NCBI RefSeq assembly: GCF_008831285.2
Contig: NW_022205176.1
Coordinates: 1 to 35,596, forward strand
DNA length: 35,596 bases
Source: Nymphaea colorata
Taxonomy: Eukaryota > Streptophyta > Magnoliopsida > Nymphaeales > Nymphaeaceae
Reading direction: 5' to 3'
Under the pieces are notes generated by a model that had not been told where the DNA came from, did no database searches, and saw only the letters and a program-made list of their open reading frames with translations. Positions 1 to 10,337 of the stretch are shown one piece after another (within the stretch, counting starts at the first letter, position 1; each line of letters begins with the position of its first letter). The position numbers and the translations under genes were made by a program.

Positions 1-58
1 CCCCAACCCCAACCCCAACCCCAACCCCAACCCCAACCCAACCCCAACCCCAACCCCA
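1..58. repeat. Left telomere, CCCCAA repeats
   Basis: Eight full CCCCAA units plus one CCCAA unit (37-41) at the very start, C-rich strand 5' as expected for the left end of a ciliate macronuclear chromosome. The repeat stops at about 58 and ordinary sequence follows. The short unit may be a real telomerase variant or a read error. Confidence 0.97.
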
Positions 59-232
59 GTGCCCATTCAGATGTTTATTTGTAACACCAGGGATTAATTG
101 TTATAAGATGTCGATGAATACGCGCGATGAAAGACTCTACCACTATGAATACCGCCGCCCACGGGTACACAACCCAACATAGTACACCCTCTAACATCCA
201 GCAACTCAGTTAATGTCTTCGACTCCCTCAAC

Positions 233-618
233 ATGTTCGTCAGGACCGACCTTCCGGACCCCCTCATGCGTTCCTACAACCGCTACAGCCTCCCCCGTGA
301 CAGCAACCTCTACCAGAACAAATCGGACGTGGTGGACTCTCGAACCCGTCGCGGTCTCAACTATTCAAGTACTGCCATCTTCACTCAGCGATCCAACCAC
401 CGGCCTAGTCTCCTCGCCGCTAGGTCCTCCTCAACGACAAGGACTACCTCTACCTGCAGATGATATAGGAGAAACGTCGTCAGGCGTAGAAGGTGGGCGA
501 GCGGAAGATGGAGGGGAGCAGGGTGAGCCAGAACGCGGAAAACAATGTGAGGAGGGAGTACGCGGCTGGCGATGCACTGAGCAGGGAATTGTGGGACTTC
601 GATGCGCATAGAAAATGA
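233..618 (+). CDS. Hypothetical protein, one 20-nt intron
   Basis: I do not recognise this protein. Exons 233-368 and 389-618 join to 121 residues. The intron (369-388) starts GTACTG and ends CTCAG; removing it joins a frame that otherwise hits TGA to a frame rich in K, R, Q and E that ends at TGA 616-618. TAA/TAG must be read as Gln. The C-terminal half (about residues 55-121) looks helical and charged. The start is the first ATG in frame; an upstream exon from ATG 145 joined by a 28-nt GT-AG intron (182-209) is possible and would add 13 residues before the Asn-Val leading into this frame. It is the gene nearest the left telomere. Confidence 0.55.
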
Positions 619-1913
619 TGTGTGATGTTTTTGGGAGAAATGGCTGAGCAATAAAATTGAGTAAAGAGTTAGGATTTCAAGCATAATATCATAGTTAATT
701 ATTTCCATCGGTACAGCAATAATCTAACTAGCATGGTGAGCTTTCTATAGATGCTGTGATTCTACCTTAAGCTTGATGGATAAAAGATATGAGCATGGGA
801 AAATCGGTCATTTGGAATGTCTAATGTGGAGGATTATGGACTACAAGTTACCTGTTTACATGTCTTGCCCTTTCCCCAATTTCTTTCTATGCATAATCCC
901 TATTATTTAATTATTAAATTCAAAGAGGATTTGGTAGGCCTTACACCAAAACCGAAGGCTTCAAGACAGCCATATAATACCTAAACCGATTTTAATCTTA
1001 TTGTTGAAGAGATGTAGCGATCGCAACCAAGCTACGCTTTGGGCCATCTTACTTTAATGAACTGGAAGTCACATATCACATATCCTCAAACGTTGACAAT
1101 GCACGATTGGAGAGGGCTTCCGAATGCACCCTGCAAGGGGGCTTTTCGGTATAGATCGTGATGTTGTAAGGAATCCTATATTTAAGGGCATATACTGTTG
1201 CTTGGCGGAATGGTAGCTATAATTTTTCTTTTTTTTTTTGTACAAGATCGCGGATAAATGCAGCCTCATCCTCGAAAAGATGATCGAGATGAAAAGAATA
1301 ATTATTTTTGACCATTAACTCTTTGCGTGACAGCAAACGGCAATCATAATAAACAATCAAAAAGATAAAGAAAATGCATTAAAATCTTTCTAAAATTAGT
1401 ATGATCGTATGAATTTTGGCATGTGTTGATTCCTCGAAGTCCTTGGAAAGCTTTGGAGATCTTTTTCATGTGTATTCATTTGAATCTGGACAAAGTTATA
1501 CTTTTCAAAGCCATTCGATAAGCCAAGCTGTTCTTGCGAAGATTGATACGTTTTTGAGCTATTTCCATGTTTCTTATTCGGGTCTTTCGTCAAAATATAT
1601 GCTTTTAACGAAGCTTTAAAAAATAAAATCTTTATCCTTGCTAATTTTCATGACTTCTCTTATTTTTTCATTGGTGGAAAGTTAGAACTGAGCTTCAGCC
1701 CTCTATTTTGCCTGTTTTTATGACTTTTTATTGGACAGATCAAACTTTTCGACCCACATTCTCAACAAGGGTGATATTCTTCTGAGTCAAGGCCCATCTC
1801 ATCCTTTTTTGAAGAAAGGAGTGAACAATAATCACTGGAGACTGCTTACTGGTCAGCATATGGTATAAATTTAGCTGTTTAATATCTCTTAGATATAATC
1901 TTTTCAAAGAGGA
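619..1913. other. AT-rich intergenic region with duplicated flank
   Basis: I see no supportable gene. From about 1170 to 1435 the sequence is clearly similar to 2880-3110, upstream of the next family member (shared stretches around TGTTGCTTGG and around ATAAACAA..AAAAAGA). About 250 bp (roughly 1435-1680) has no counterpart in the second copy, so it was inserted here or lost there. The last 200 bp reads without TGA in the frame of the following gene and resembles the other copies, so a 5' exon or an in-frame extension is possible. Confidence 0.6.
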
Positions 1914-2393
1914 ATGGCAGCAGCAGGAGTGAACTGGACCTTGGCTCTACGACTCGTGCGTTAAGTAAACATTGCAGTAGGTGGCGTCTCAAGCTCAGCG
2001 TTCAAAGCCGATAGGGACAAGTATTACCTGAATCCGCTACAAAAGCAGGCCTATGTGAAGACTAGCAAGTGGCCTGAGATCTCCAAAGACCAAAAGATGT
2101 TCACAGCTCCAAACACTCGCATCGACAATCAATCCAACCGTGGCCCTCAAGCTGGCGTCTACAACATGGCTCTGCAGTCAAATGGAACCAACTCCCTCAC
2201 ACAAGCAAACCTTCACGTTCCTGAAGGATTGATCAACGAATTCATAACGCTTTCCAAGCTGAGCAATAAGACGCTGTACAATTCAGCCATGACCCACTGG
2301 AATGATTGCCTCTAAGATTGGGTGGCCAATCGGATCAAAATCATCTCTGGAAAGTCCTAAATTTATTAGGTGGTATGGAACAGGCCAAGATGA
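1914..2393 (+). CDS. Tandem family member 1, unknown protein
   Basis: Protein of 159 residues, not recognised. With TAA/TAG as Gln it runs from ATG 1914 to TGA 2391-2393. It shares with the two copies downstream an ordered set of blocks: NWTLALR near the start, DKYYLNP, TRIDNQS, YNMALQ, NLHVPE-LIN and a C-terminal W...LQDW. The ATG lies at the same aligned position in all three copies, just before the Asn-Trp, and just after a TATAATCTTTTCAAAG-like stretch, which is why I chose it. The frame is open further upstream to about 1692 without an ATG. No signal peptide or transmembrane segment is visible. It has the most degenerate C-terminus of the three. Confidence 0.65.
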
Positions 2394-3364
2394 TCATCAT
2401 ATCATTATTATGATAAAGAATTTCCAGTGTATACAACCAATACTAGAGTCCCTTCACACTTTATTTTATCTCGGTTTATACAATATGTGAAGGGAAGAGC
2501 AGGGCCTTCATTGTCAAGGCCTTGCCACCTCGCGACATAGGGATTAGCTGCTAACTTTCTTGATAGTGTGGCCATCGCCCCAGCGAGTTCCTCCCTGCGC
2601 GTTTTTCCATTTGTTTATCGGCAAACTTGGAGGGATTTTCCAGCCCTTACCGAAGCCAATAACTTTATGGAGCGCATAGCGATGATGAGGGCTTCGGTAT
2701 TTTTGCTTAAGGGGCCATTCAATTACGTTTGACTATTTTCGACTGCATCAGATCATGCCGCACGAGCCAAATATGTCCCCAACTAAACAGCTTATACGCT
2801 GGGAGTGAGGGCGGCAATAGACACCCCACAGTAAGGCTCTTTGGTTTTGCTCCTTAGGAAGCGATGGCTGCCTTTATTTAACCGCATACGCTGTTGCTTG
2901 GATGAACGGTAGCCAATATTTTTCGATATTTTTGCTCAAGGTCGCAAGAACTCTTCAGCGTCATTCTTGAAACAGGGGTTTCGACGAGAACCGTAATTAT
3001 TTTTTGATAACTTTCTGCATGGCAAAAAGGCAAGCATTATAAACAACCAAAAAGAAAAAGAAAATGCGTTTCTTTGTTTCTAAGATCAGTATGATCACAT
3101 GAATTTGGTCGTTATTAATCCTCTTTGAGAACCTGTTAATCTTTACTGAACGTTTGAGCCCTTTTTCCCTGTTTTTATATGCCTTTTCGAACCGATATTT
3201 TTTTCGGCGCTCTCCCTCAAAAAGGGTGATATTCTTGTGAGTCAGGGCCCATCTCATCGCTTTTGAAGGTGCGGGGCTCTGCTTTTGGCTGGAAGTGGCT
3301 TACTGGCCAGCACGTGCTATTAATTCGATGGACTATAATCAACCTTATAATCTTTCAAAGACCA
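2394..3364. other. Intergenic region between family members 1 and 2
   Basis: No supportable gene. It carries the duplicated flanks described for the triplication. The stretch 3215-3364 resembles 1760-1913 base by base but has one base fewer near 3260, so an upstream in-frame extension seen in copy 1 is broken here by TGA. Confidence 0.55.
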
Positions 3365-3898
3365 ATGGAAGCATCATTAAGAAATTGGACCTTAAGTCTG
3401 CGCTACATAACGGATATTGATATCAAAAAGGGTGGTGTCAAGACTGAACTTTTTAACAAAGACAAAAAAGATTATTATCTGAATCCTGACCACCCACAAT
3501 CTTTTGCTAAATCTCCAAAATGGCCAATCAAAAACGGAGGTCAAAAAATGTACATAGCCAAAAACACTCGGATCGACAACCAATCAACTGGTGCTCCTAG
3601 ACCCCATAATGGTTCAGACATACTATATTTCAACATGACTCTGCAGTCAGGTGGCGAAAACCATGATCCAGACTCTATCACCCAATCGAACCTCCACGTT
3701 CCTGAAGCGTTGATTAATGAATACAACAAACTTGACATTGTTCGTGACAAAGACGAGTACAAGGCTGCGATGGATGAGTGGGTAAGAATACTCACAGAGT
3801 GGGTGAATGTGCTTAAACTGAAACCAGGTAAATCGAACCTTCATCGGGTGGAATGGCTAGGCCAACCAGAACAACCAGAACAGCCGAAACCAAAATGA
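3365..3898 (+). CDS. Tandem family member 2, unknown protein
   Basis: 177 residues from ATG 3365 to TGA 3896-3898, with no in-frame TAA or TAG at all, unlike most genes here. Blocks in order: NWTLSLR (residues 9-15), DYYLNP (about 36-41), TRIDNQS (about 67-73), FNMTLQS (about 89-95), NLHVPEALIN (about 109-118), two Trp-centred helices at about 137-150 and a tail of repeated Pro-Glu-Gln ending PKPK. No signal peptide or membrane segment. Upstream sequence in this frame is open only to a TGA at about 3227 and lacks an ATG. Function unknown. Confidence 0.72.
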   Translation: MEASLRNWTLSLRYITDIDIKKGGVKTELFNKDKKDYYLNPDHPQSFAKSPKWPIKNGGQKMYIAKNTRIDNQSTGAPRPHNGSDILYFNMTLQSGGENHDPDSITQSNLHVPEALINEYNKLDIVRDKDEYKAAMDEWVRILTEWVNVLKLKPGKSNLHRVEWLGQPEQPEQPKPK

Positions 3899-5292
3899 TG
3901 ATCCTATGAGATTATGATTAAGAACTTTCGAAATTAATCCGAATATATAATTATTGCTTCTGCTAATAATCTTAGCCTCTACACCAAAATTAGAAATAAA
4001 ATTTTATTAGCTTTGTAAAAGATAAAAGAATGGCCAAAACAGGAAATTCAGCACAGATTGGATTGGGTAACTCTTCAAATGATTTTTACAAAACTGTATT
4101 TCGTTAAAGATGTTTAAGAATAAGATACAATCGATGAGTCCACTTTGAAGCTGAATTCGGCTCAAAAGAAGCAAAAAAATAATCATTTAGAAGGAAAAGT
4201 AACAAGGATAAGGGCCTACAGTTCATCATAAAATCCACTATCCTCATTAAGGCTTCAATCTTTATTTTGTTTTTCTCTTATGAATCAAAAGAAAGGGAAA
4301 AACTATGAGGTTTTGATTGCAAGGCTTGGCTATCTCATCAGATGAGTTATTGGGGACGTTTGATGGTATGGCTATCTTTCCAATCAGTTCCTTCCTGTCC
4401 TTGTTCGATTATGCTTATGATTAGGCTTGATGAAATTGTAAGTTTCTCCCAAATCGCTTCAATAAAACCGCATATTAATGATGATGGCTTCCATCTTTTT
4501 GCTTAAGAAGCTGCATGATCAAAGTTTGTTTAATGCTTATGTGCAATCTCATCATATTCAATGAGTCCATACGTACCAGATCACTGCCAATATACACCTG
4601 TTAGGCATGCTAAATTTAGACTTTTATATCTCGGCAAGACTCTTCAGTATGATTAGTGGGTTAGTTGAAAACGGTCATCTTTAAAGATGATGATTTACCT
4701 TTTTTCATGAAAGCTATTTTTGCCTTTGCCTTTGTATCAAGTCATAACGGAATTAGTCTTGCATCCTACCTCAATTTGAAGCCATAATATTGGTGATTTT
4801 ATCCGAGATAATCAAATATAATAATGCTCTTGTACTTATACAATACAATGAGAATTTAAACAATCAGGCGAAAATAGAAAATACAATTTTTCCACAATTA
4901 TAATGGTTTTGCCTATTTCCATCAAATTTAACTCTTTTAAGTCGTAATCAAAGGTTCATGCTTTGTTTTTCTCTTACTTTTTATGGAATTCCATTGAACA
5001 ATATAATTTTCTTAAATATTCAATAATTGAAGTGATTGATTTTAGCTGGTTTAGCTTATATTGTGCTAAGAGCTGACCTTCAATTCTTTTTTCCCCTGAT
5101 ATTATTCCCATTAATTTGAGAGATAAATTTTTAATGATTTTCAACAAAAAAAGTGATCTTCCTGGGAGTCAATCCCTATCTCTTCTTGCTGTGAAGGTGC
5201 GAATCATTATTTTTTATTGGTTAATGGTTACTGGGCATTCAATCGTATTAATTCAATGGATTAAAATCTCGAATTATAATACTTATTTCAAG
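3899..5292. other. AT-rich intergenic region between family members 2 and 3
   Basis: No gene that I can support. It holds a diverged copy of the duplicated flank (about 4320-4560). From ATG 5134 the frame of the next gene is open, giving a possible hydrophobic N-terminal extension that aligns loosely with the upstream part of copy 1. Confidence 0.55.
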
Positions 5293-5838
5293 ATGTTTCC
5301 CAATAGAAATTGGGCATTATCTTTATAGCTGAGGGATACCATCTACCTCGAGCCCAGCCCTAAGGACGGATTGCTCTTGACAAATACTCACTGGCGGGAT
5401 GACAAAGATGACTACTATCTTAACCCAAACAGCAATCAAAGCGTAATGAGACAGAAAACTTTTCCAAAAAAGTCGAGTAGTCAAGAGATGTTTTTAGGAA
5501 GATATACGCGAATTGACAATCAGTCAAGAGGGGGTCCTCAAGGAGGATAGTATAATATTGCCATGCAGACGAACAAACCTAAACCTAATTCTTATACAGC
5601 AGCCAACCTGTTCGTTCCGGAGGCTTTAATTAACCATTTATTAAAGCTTGAAATGGAATATAACAATAAGTAGGAGGAATACAATTAGGCAATAGAACGC
5701 TGGGCCTTCTGCCTCAAATAATGGGTGGAAAAGATAACCCTGAAGGAAAAGCAGAAGAATGGTACATATAAAGACATTTGCCAAGTTTACGTAGTGAAAG
5801 TGAAACCAATAAATCCTCATCCTCGTCCTCGTTTGTGA
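5293..5838 (+). CDS. Tandem family member 3, unknown protein
   Basis: 181 residues from ATG 5293 to TGA 5836-5838. It uses several TAA/TAG codons as Gln (for example at 5326, 5551, 5671), some where copies 1 or 2 have other residues, so it is only visible with the ciliate code. Shared blocks: NWALSL, DDYYLNP, TRIDNQS, YNIAMQ, NLFVPEALIN, then ERW...LKQW. The tail is basic and Pro-rich (PHPRPR). An alternative start at ATG 5134 would add 53 residues, including a hydrophobic stretch. Function unknown; same family as the two preceding genes. Confidence 0.65.
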
Positions 5839-6183
5839 TGATCTTGAGCATGATTCGAACCATCTTTATAATTTAAATCTTTTATAGAGAGAGAAGCTAA
5901 AATAAAACCTACCTAAAAAGAATACAGTCTTGCTTATCTTCCATCCCATTAGATGATTCCGAATGTCGATCAATACAAAATCCATTTAAACCGAAAATGG
6001 TTACCATCCTTGTTGGAAAATATCATGGTGAGGCTAATTTTCATGGAAGATAATATTATAAAAGCCCATTATGGTATGATCATTAATGTTTAGTATGCAT
6101 CAAATGCCTAAAACATGGACAGGCATTTATTGTTATTTTTGTGATTGTTATAATTCAAACGCATGAATTTGAAATAGGAATCG
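5839..6183. other. Intergenic, nothing recognised
   Basis: AT-rich spacer between the tandem family and the GTPase gene. In-frame TGA codons at 6164 and 6170 separate it from the downstream reading frame. I see no conserved element. Confidence 0.6.
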
Positions 6184-8668
6184 ATGCAACTCATCGCAGT
6201 CAACGACAGGAACTGTACCCTTCCTCTCATATTCAGAATTCTATCTCACCGATGAGGCCAAGAAACTTTTGTACGGCATCGGAAAACCCATCGCAGTCGT
6301 CACCATCGCTGGAGTTTATCGATCTGGAAAGAGCTACCTCGTCAATAGATTGCTCAGGAATAAACAGAATGGATTCGCAACTGGTTGTACAGTCTAGGCA
6401 GTGACCAAAGGACTGAGTATGTGGAGCAAGCCCATCCCTGCATAAGACTAATAGGGAAGATAATTCGTATATCTCGCAGTGGACAGTGAGGGCGTTGGTT
6501 CTTGCGAGCAGTAGGTCCGCTACGATGTAAAGATACTGATGCTGGTCTTCCTCATCAGCAGCACGGTCATTTACAATTCCCTTGGCGCCATAGATGAACT
6601 GGCGCTTGATCAACTTCGCACGGTTCTTAACCTCAAGCAAGCACTGCCACAATCACAGACAAACAAAGCAAAATTGGTGTGGGTTTTAAGAGATTTCGCT
6701 CTTCAGTTGGTCAATAAAAACGGAAGGGAAATGACAGCCAACGACTACCTTTAGCAATGCCTAGAGGAGGTGCCAAGCAACAACTTCGAAATAAGGAAGA
6801 AGAATGAGATTAGAAGAGCAATCAAGGACACCTTTGGCAAGAGATGCTGCTATCCGCTTGTTCGGCCCACCATCAGAGAAGACGATTTGAGAAATCTTGA
6901 ACAGAGCACATCGGCTTCACTGAGACCGTAGTTTTTGGAGGGAATTGAAGCGATAAGGTAATAGGTGTTCACTGGAAGTAGGTAAGATGTAAAACGCATC
7001 AAAAATACTGCTCTCACAGGGAAACTTCTTGCGAATCTGCTTTAAGAATGCTGTGCAGTTCTGAATGATAACAAGATGCCATAGATAAAGAGCATGTGGG
7101 ATTCCATTCGGGATTGCTCTAATTAGGAAGCTTTTGAAGCCATTACTTCAGATATGAGAAATGAAGTCAACAGGATCGCTCTTCCGCTATCTAAAGAGGA
7201 ACTTAGGGTCAAGCTCAATGATATACAGAATAGGATGTACCAAAGACTCGAAAGAGAATACTTAGAAATAGAACAATTCAAGAAGTATCATAGGGAGTTT
7301 CTACATCTTGTGCAAAAATTCAATCGAGACATCAAGCGTGCAAATGCGCAGATAGCTAAAGAAAAAACCCTAAAGGACTTAAGAGACTTCGTTAAGAATA
7401 ACATAAGCCTGCAATAGGTTTAGCCTACCAGTCTCTCTCTCATCAAAGTCTTGGTGGATCGCATGTAGCTAAAGACTAAGGGCGAGCCTGAGGGATACTA
7501 ATACGTTTTATCCGTCCTTTTCGATGTGATGCACATAAGCGAGCAAAAAGCAGTCCAAATACAACGCGATGCCAATGAACGACAGCAAATGTTAGAAGCC
7601 GGCTGCCTATAGCGCAGAAATGTTGATATTAGCATGGCATCACTGAGACACGATTACCATGAGGCCCTAAAAACCATCAACAATTTGAAACTGATCCAAG
7701 AAAATGCCCAAAAATAAGGAGCATTATGCAAGCAACAGTTGGATATGCTGCAGATCAACACTAAGTCCATGCAACAGGAAGCAGATATCAAGGTATAGTC
7801 ACTTTTGAGGCAGCTGGAAGAGGCGAACTTTAGAGCAAGGCAGAGGGCTGAAGAAAGTTCCTCCCTAGCCAAAAGACTTAGAGAATAAAAGTGTGAACTG
7901 GAAAGAGAAATCTAAACACTGAAAGAGTAAAAATTGAGATAGGGGCTCAACGAACGCAAGGAGATTATTTTCGAATAAAAAATGAAGGAAACTTGGGACA
8001 GATTTTAGGAATAACGTCTTTTCTTCAGGAAATAGATAGAAAAACTCCGCAAGCAGTCCTAAACTCATCTTCAAAAGTACGAATAGGAGAAAAGATATCG
8101 GTAGAGATAGGCATAGCAATTCGCCAAAGAGCGTGAAGCTTTCCTTTCCAAGTAAAGGTAGTCTGTACAACAACTGCAATAATTGAAGAATTTGCATCTA
8201 TAGACCAAGAAGACATACAATGCCACCTTTGACGCCCTCAAGGATAACGATCGCATCTTCAAGAGCATTGAAAACGTCTCACACTCCAAAATGACAACCG
8301 GCAAGAAGAATGGCGAAAACGTATAGGCGGTTAGAAGGTATTACTAAGGATAGCTCTAAAAAACTCGTTCATAGTTTTAATAATAAATCCGTCTGCTTAA
8401 CGTGTAGCTGGCCAAGGCCAACCACCTCACCCATCAACAAAAATTGAAGTTTAGTGAGCAATAATCCCGATACAGATCATGCGTGACCTAGCGTGAGCGC
8501 CTATAGCGATAGCTCCAAGCTGCAAACATGAGATTTTCTGACACTGTTGGAGAGATCGAATTGGCTAAGGAGCGGGAAAGGTCTTTGTACGAGGAAAGCA
8601 TCGTCCGTTTGCTCAACAACCTGGAGAGAAGGGAATACTCAACGCAGCAAAATTTCTATAAAAGGTGA
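6184..8668 (+). CDS. Guanylate-binding-protein-like large GTPase
   Basis: Exons 6184-6214 and 6237-8668 (22-nt intron 6215-6236, GTACCC...TTCAG) give 820 residues. The start is fixed by the intron: only this join yields the GBP-like opening MQLIAVNDRNQFYLTDEAKK leading into the P-loop. Motifs of the dynamin-superfamily GBP domain: GVYRSGKS (P-loop with the YRxGKS signature), TVQAVTKGLSMW (switch I region), DSEGVG (G3), YNSLGAIDELALDQL and VLRDFAL (the RD guanine-specificity motif). An all-helical middle domain and a very long Gln/Glu/Lys/Arg coiled coil follow (about residue 450 onward). TAG is read as Gln within TVQ, where human GBPs have Gln. No CaaX box; it ends FYKR. GBPs bind guanine nucleotides and remodel membranes or pathogen surfaces in animals; its role in a ciliate is unknown. 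No frame breaks over 2.4 kb. Confidence 0.9.
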
Positions 8669-8704
8669 TAATGGTATATGCATTTTATAAATTTTGAATA
8701 TATA

Positions 8705-8998
8705 ATGGCCCACCGATTCTACCACCATCCCTTCTTCGGACTCTTCCTCTATACAGCATCACATGTTTTCGCCATATATTATCTACTATGGATACTTGTC
8801 AACCTTGTTGAAATACCAGCTGAATGGCATTTCGTGTATGAATTATTCCCATCTCCTATTTATAGGATAGTTTTGCCTATCATTTTCTTCGGATTTTTAG
8901 CAGTCTATTTCAGTATCGTATTTATATTGAGAAGGATAAAGCTGGCAGAGCAAAAAGCATTTCTCATCAAATAAAATGATCACAGTAAACAAAGATGA
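8705..8998 (+). CDS. DPM2-like small membrane protein
   Basis: 97 residues from ATG 8705 (MAHRFYHH) to TGA 8996-8998, reading one TAA at 8972 as Gln; an in-frame ATG at 8678 would add nine residues but lies only ten bases after the preceding stop. Two hydrophobic segments at about residues 15-35 and 56-80 separated by a polar loop, followed by a basic tail (RRIKLAEQ). The pattern of a Tyr-Tyr-x-x-Trp first helix and a second helix ending in basic residues resembles DPM2, the ER subunit that stabilises dolichol-phosphate mannose synthase; PIG-P is a related alternative. The gene follows the GTPase by 36 bases on the same strand. Confidence 0.55.
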
Positions 8999-9052
8999 AT
9001 CGATTATGATATTTTTATCCTTTATTTTTCAAGTATTAATGAATATGCATTA

Positions 9053-10187
9053 TCACTATGATTTCACTCTCTTCCCCAGGGAAAATACATAAATTCCCAA
9101 CAATTTAGACCCCTGAAGCAACACACTGATCACAAACTCGAAGAAAACTACTCCAGAAATAACCACAATCGACCAGTAATAAGTGGCTGGGTCAAAGTTG
9201 CCGAACAAGAAGATGACTGAAGAGATGAGAAAAGTAAGAGTGCCGTAGTTGAATGGGTTGAAGACCTGCTTTGTCACGAAATAAACTTGAATTTCGATCA
9301 TATTTCTACTCCAAGTGAACATCAAGACGTAGCAAAAGGGTAAAGATGCAACTTAGAACACTTCAGGCCTCAAAACTTTCAGCAAGACCAGCATTACTGC
9401 ATAGGAAACAGGCAAAAGGAGCACTTTCTTGATATCTTCTTTGGTCCTTACCGCGTTTTTGAAGTTGTCTTTGACCATGTAGTAGATAATCATAACCAAC
9501 AGAACAGCAAGAGCATATAAAAGACAGTGATTATACCTGCCAATAGGGGTCTCGAAGTGCCAAAATCCTTCAGGAAGGAAGATATTGATAATCGCTGCAA
9601 GAGTATACCCGGGAAGTCCCTCATCAACGGGATTCACTCTGCCCAACCTAAAATGTCCTGTGCTGTATTGCGCCCACATTGCGCTGAAATAGACGAGCAT
9701 AACGAACACAAAGACGACGAGTATCCTTTCAAAGGGGTCCTCGATGCATACGAACTTGACCACTTGTATAGAAATTAGAAAGGAAGCGACTGCATCAGTC
9801 CCATGATCAAAAAGCATTCCAAGGGGGGAACTCGAGTCTACATGAAAAGATGATTACTTGTTCTTCTGGCCTGTTTGCCATCGAGGTTGTCCAAATTTTG
9901 GTAGATGAAGATACTGACCCCCATTAGGACCAATTGCCAAGGAGCAGTATGGGAATAATCTCCACTCATGAAGAGGACGTGTGAGACAGTGAGCAGGATG
10001 AGAGAGGCGCACGTGATGGCATTGGGCGCAACATGCTGCGGAACATATTTGATGAGTTTATCAGCAAGGGGGGACCAGACATGCTAATAGGAGATGCTGC
10101 CGTTGCCGCCACTGTACTTGAAGGTCTTGAAGTTGGCCTCGGCTGAATATAAGGATCGCTACTCTATGGAAGGACGTAGGTGATCAT
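9053..10187 (-). CDS. Choline/ethanolamine phosphotransferase (CDP-alcohol phosphatidyltransferase)
   Basis: Transfers phosphocholine or phosphoethanolamine from the CDP-alcohol to diacylglycerol in the ER membrane. Exons (minus strand) 10187-10163, 10142-9858 and 9837-9053 give 364 residues. Both introns are 20 nt: 10162-10143 (GTAGCG...TTCAG) and 9857-9838 (GTAATC...TGTAG). Splicing the second restores the family signature DGKQARRTNSSSPLG then LFDHGTDA, i.e. D-G-x2-A-R-x8-G-x3-D-x3-D, spanning the exon join, which is strong proof of the intron. About eight hydrophobic segments follow. The last codons are TAG (Gln) and TGA. Length fits the family. The start, MITYVLPQ, lies 150 bp from the divergent INTS11-like gene. 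Choline versus ethanolamine preference cannot be read from the sequence. Confidence 0.93.
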
Positions 10188-10337
10188 GCTTAGTTGTTAT
10201 AGTTGAATAATCCCAAATTGTCATCACTTGCCCATTAAATCTTATCCATCTTACGATTGGCATATCAAAGTAAATACCATTACCGCAATTAAAATACACT
10301 TGGTGAGCAATGGCCATGCCCGAAGCATTATATTATA
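10188..10337. promoter_or_regulatory. Divergent intergenic region, likely shared promoter
   Basis: 150 bp between the start codons of the phosphotransferase (minus) and the INTS11-like gene (plus). It must contain both promoters. AT-rich stretches are present (for example TTATATTATAATG immediately before ATG 10338), but I see no defined factor site. Confidence 0.5.

Larger units (their letters stand above)
1170..5850. repeat. Diverged tandem triplication (gene plus flanks)
   Basis: Three units carry the unknown gene family (cores near 2110, 3565 and 5505). Similarity extends outside the coding parts: 1170-1435 matches 2880-3110, and 2515-2760 resembles 4320-4560 (shared GATGATG, then TTTTTGCTTAAG). 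Immediate 3' flanks also match (TGATGATC after two of the stops). Divergence is high, with many indels in the flanks but none that break the coding frames, which suggests old duplications under selection. Confidence 0.7.

Noticed and set aside
3227-3364. Starting tandem copy 2 at the TTG near 3263
   Set aside because: There is no reason to use a TTG start in a ciliate; ATG 3365 aligns with the ATGs of both other copies.
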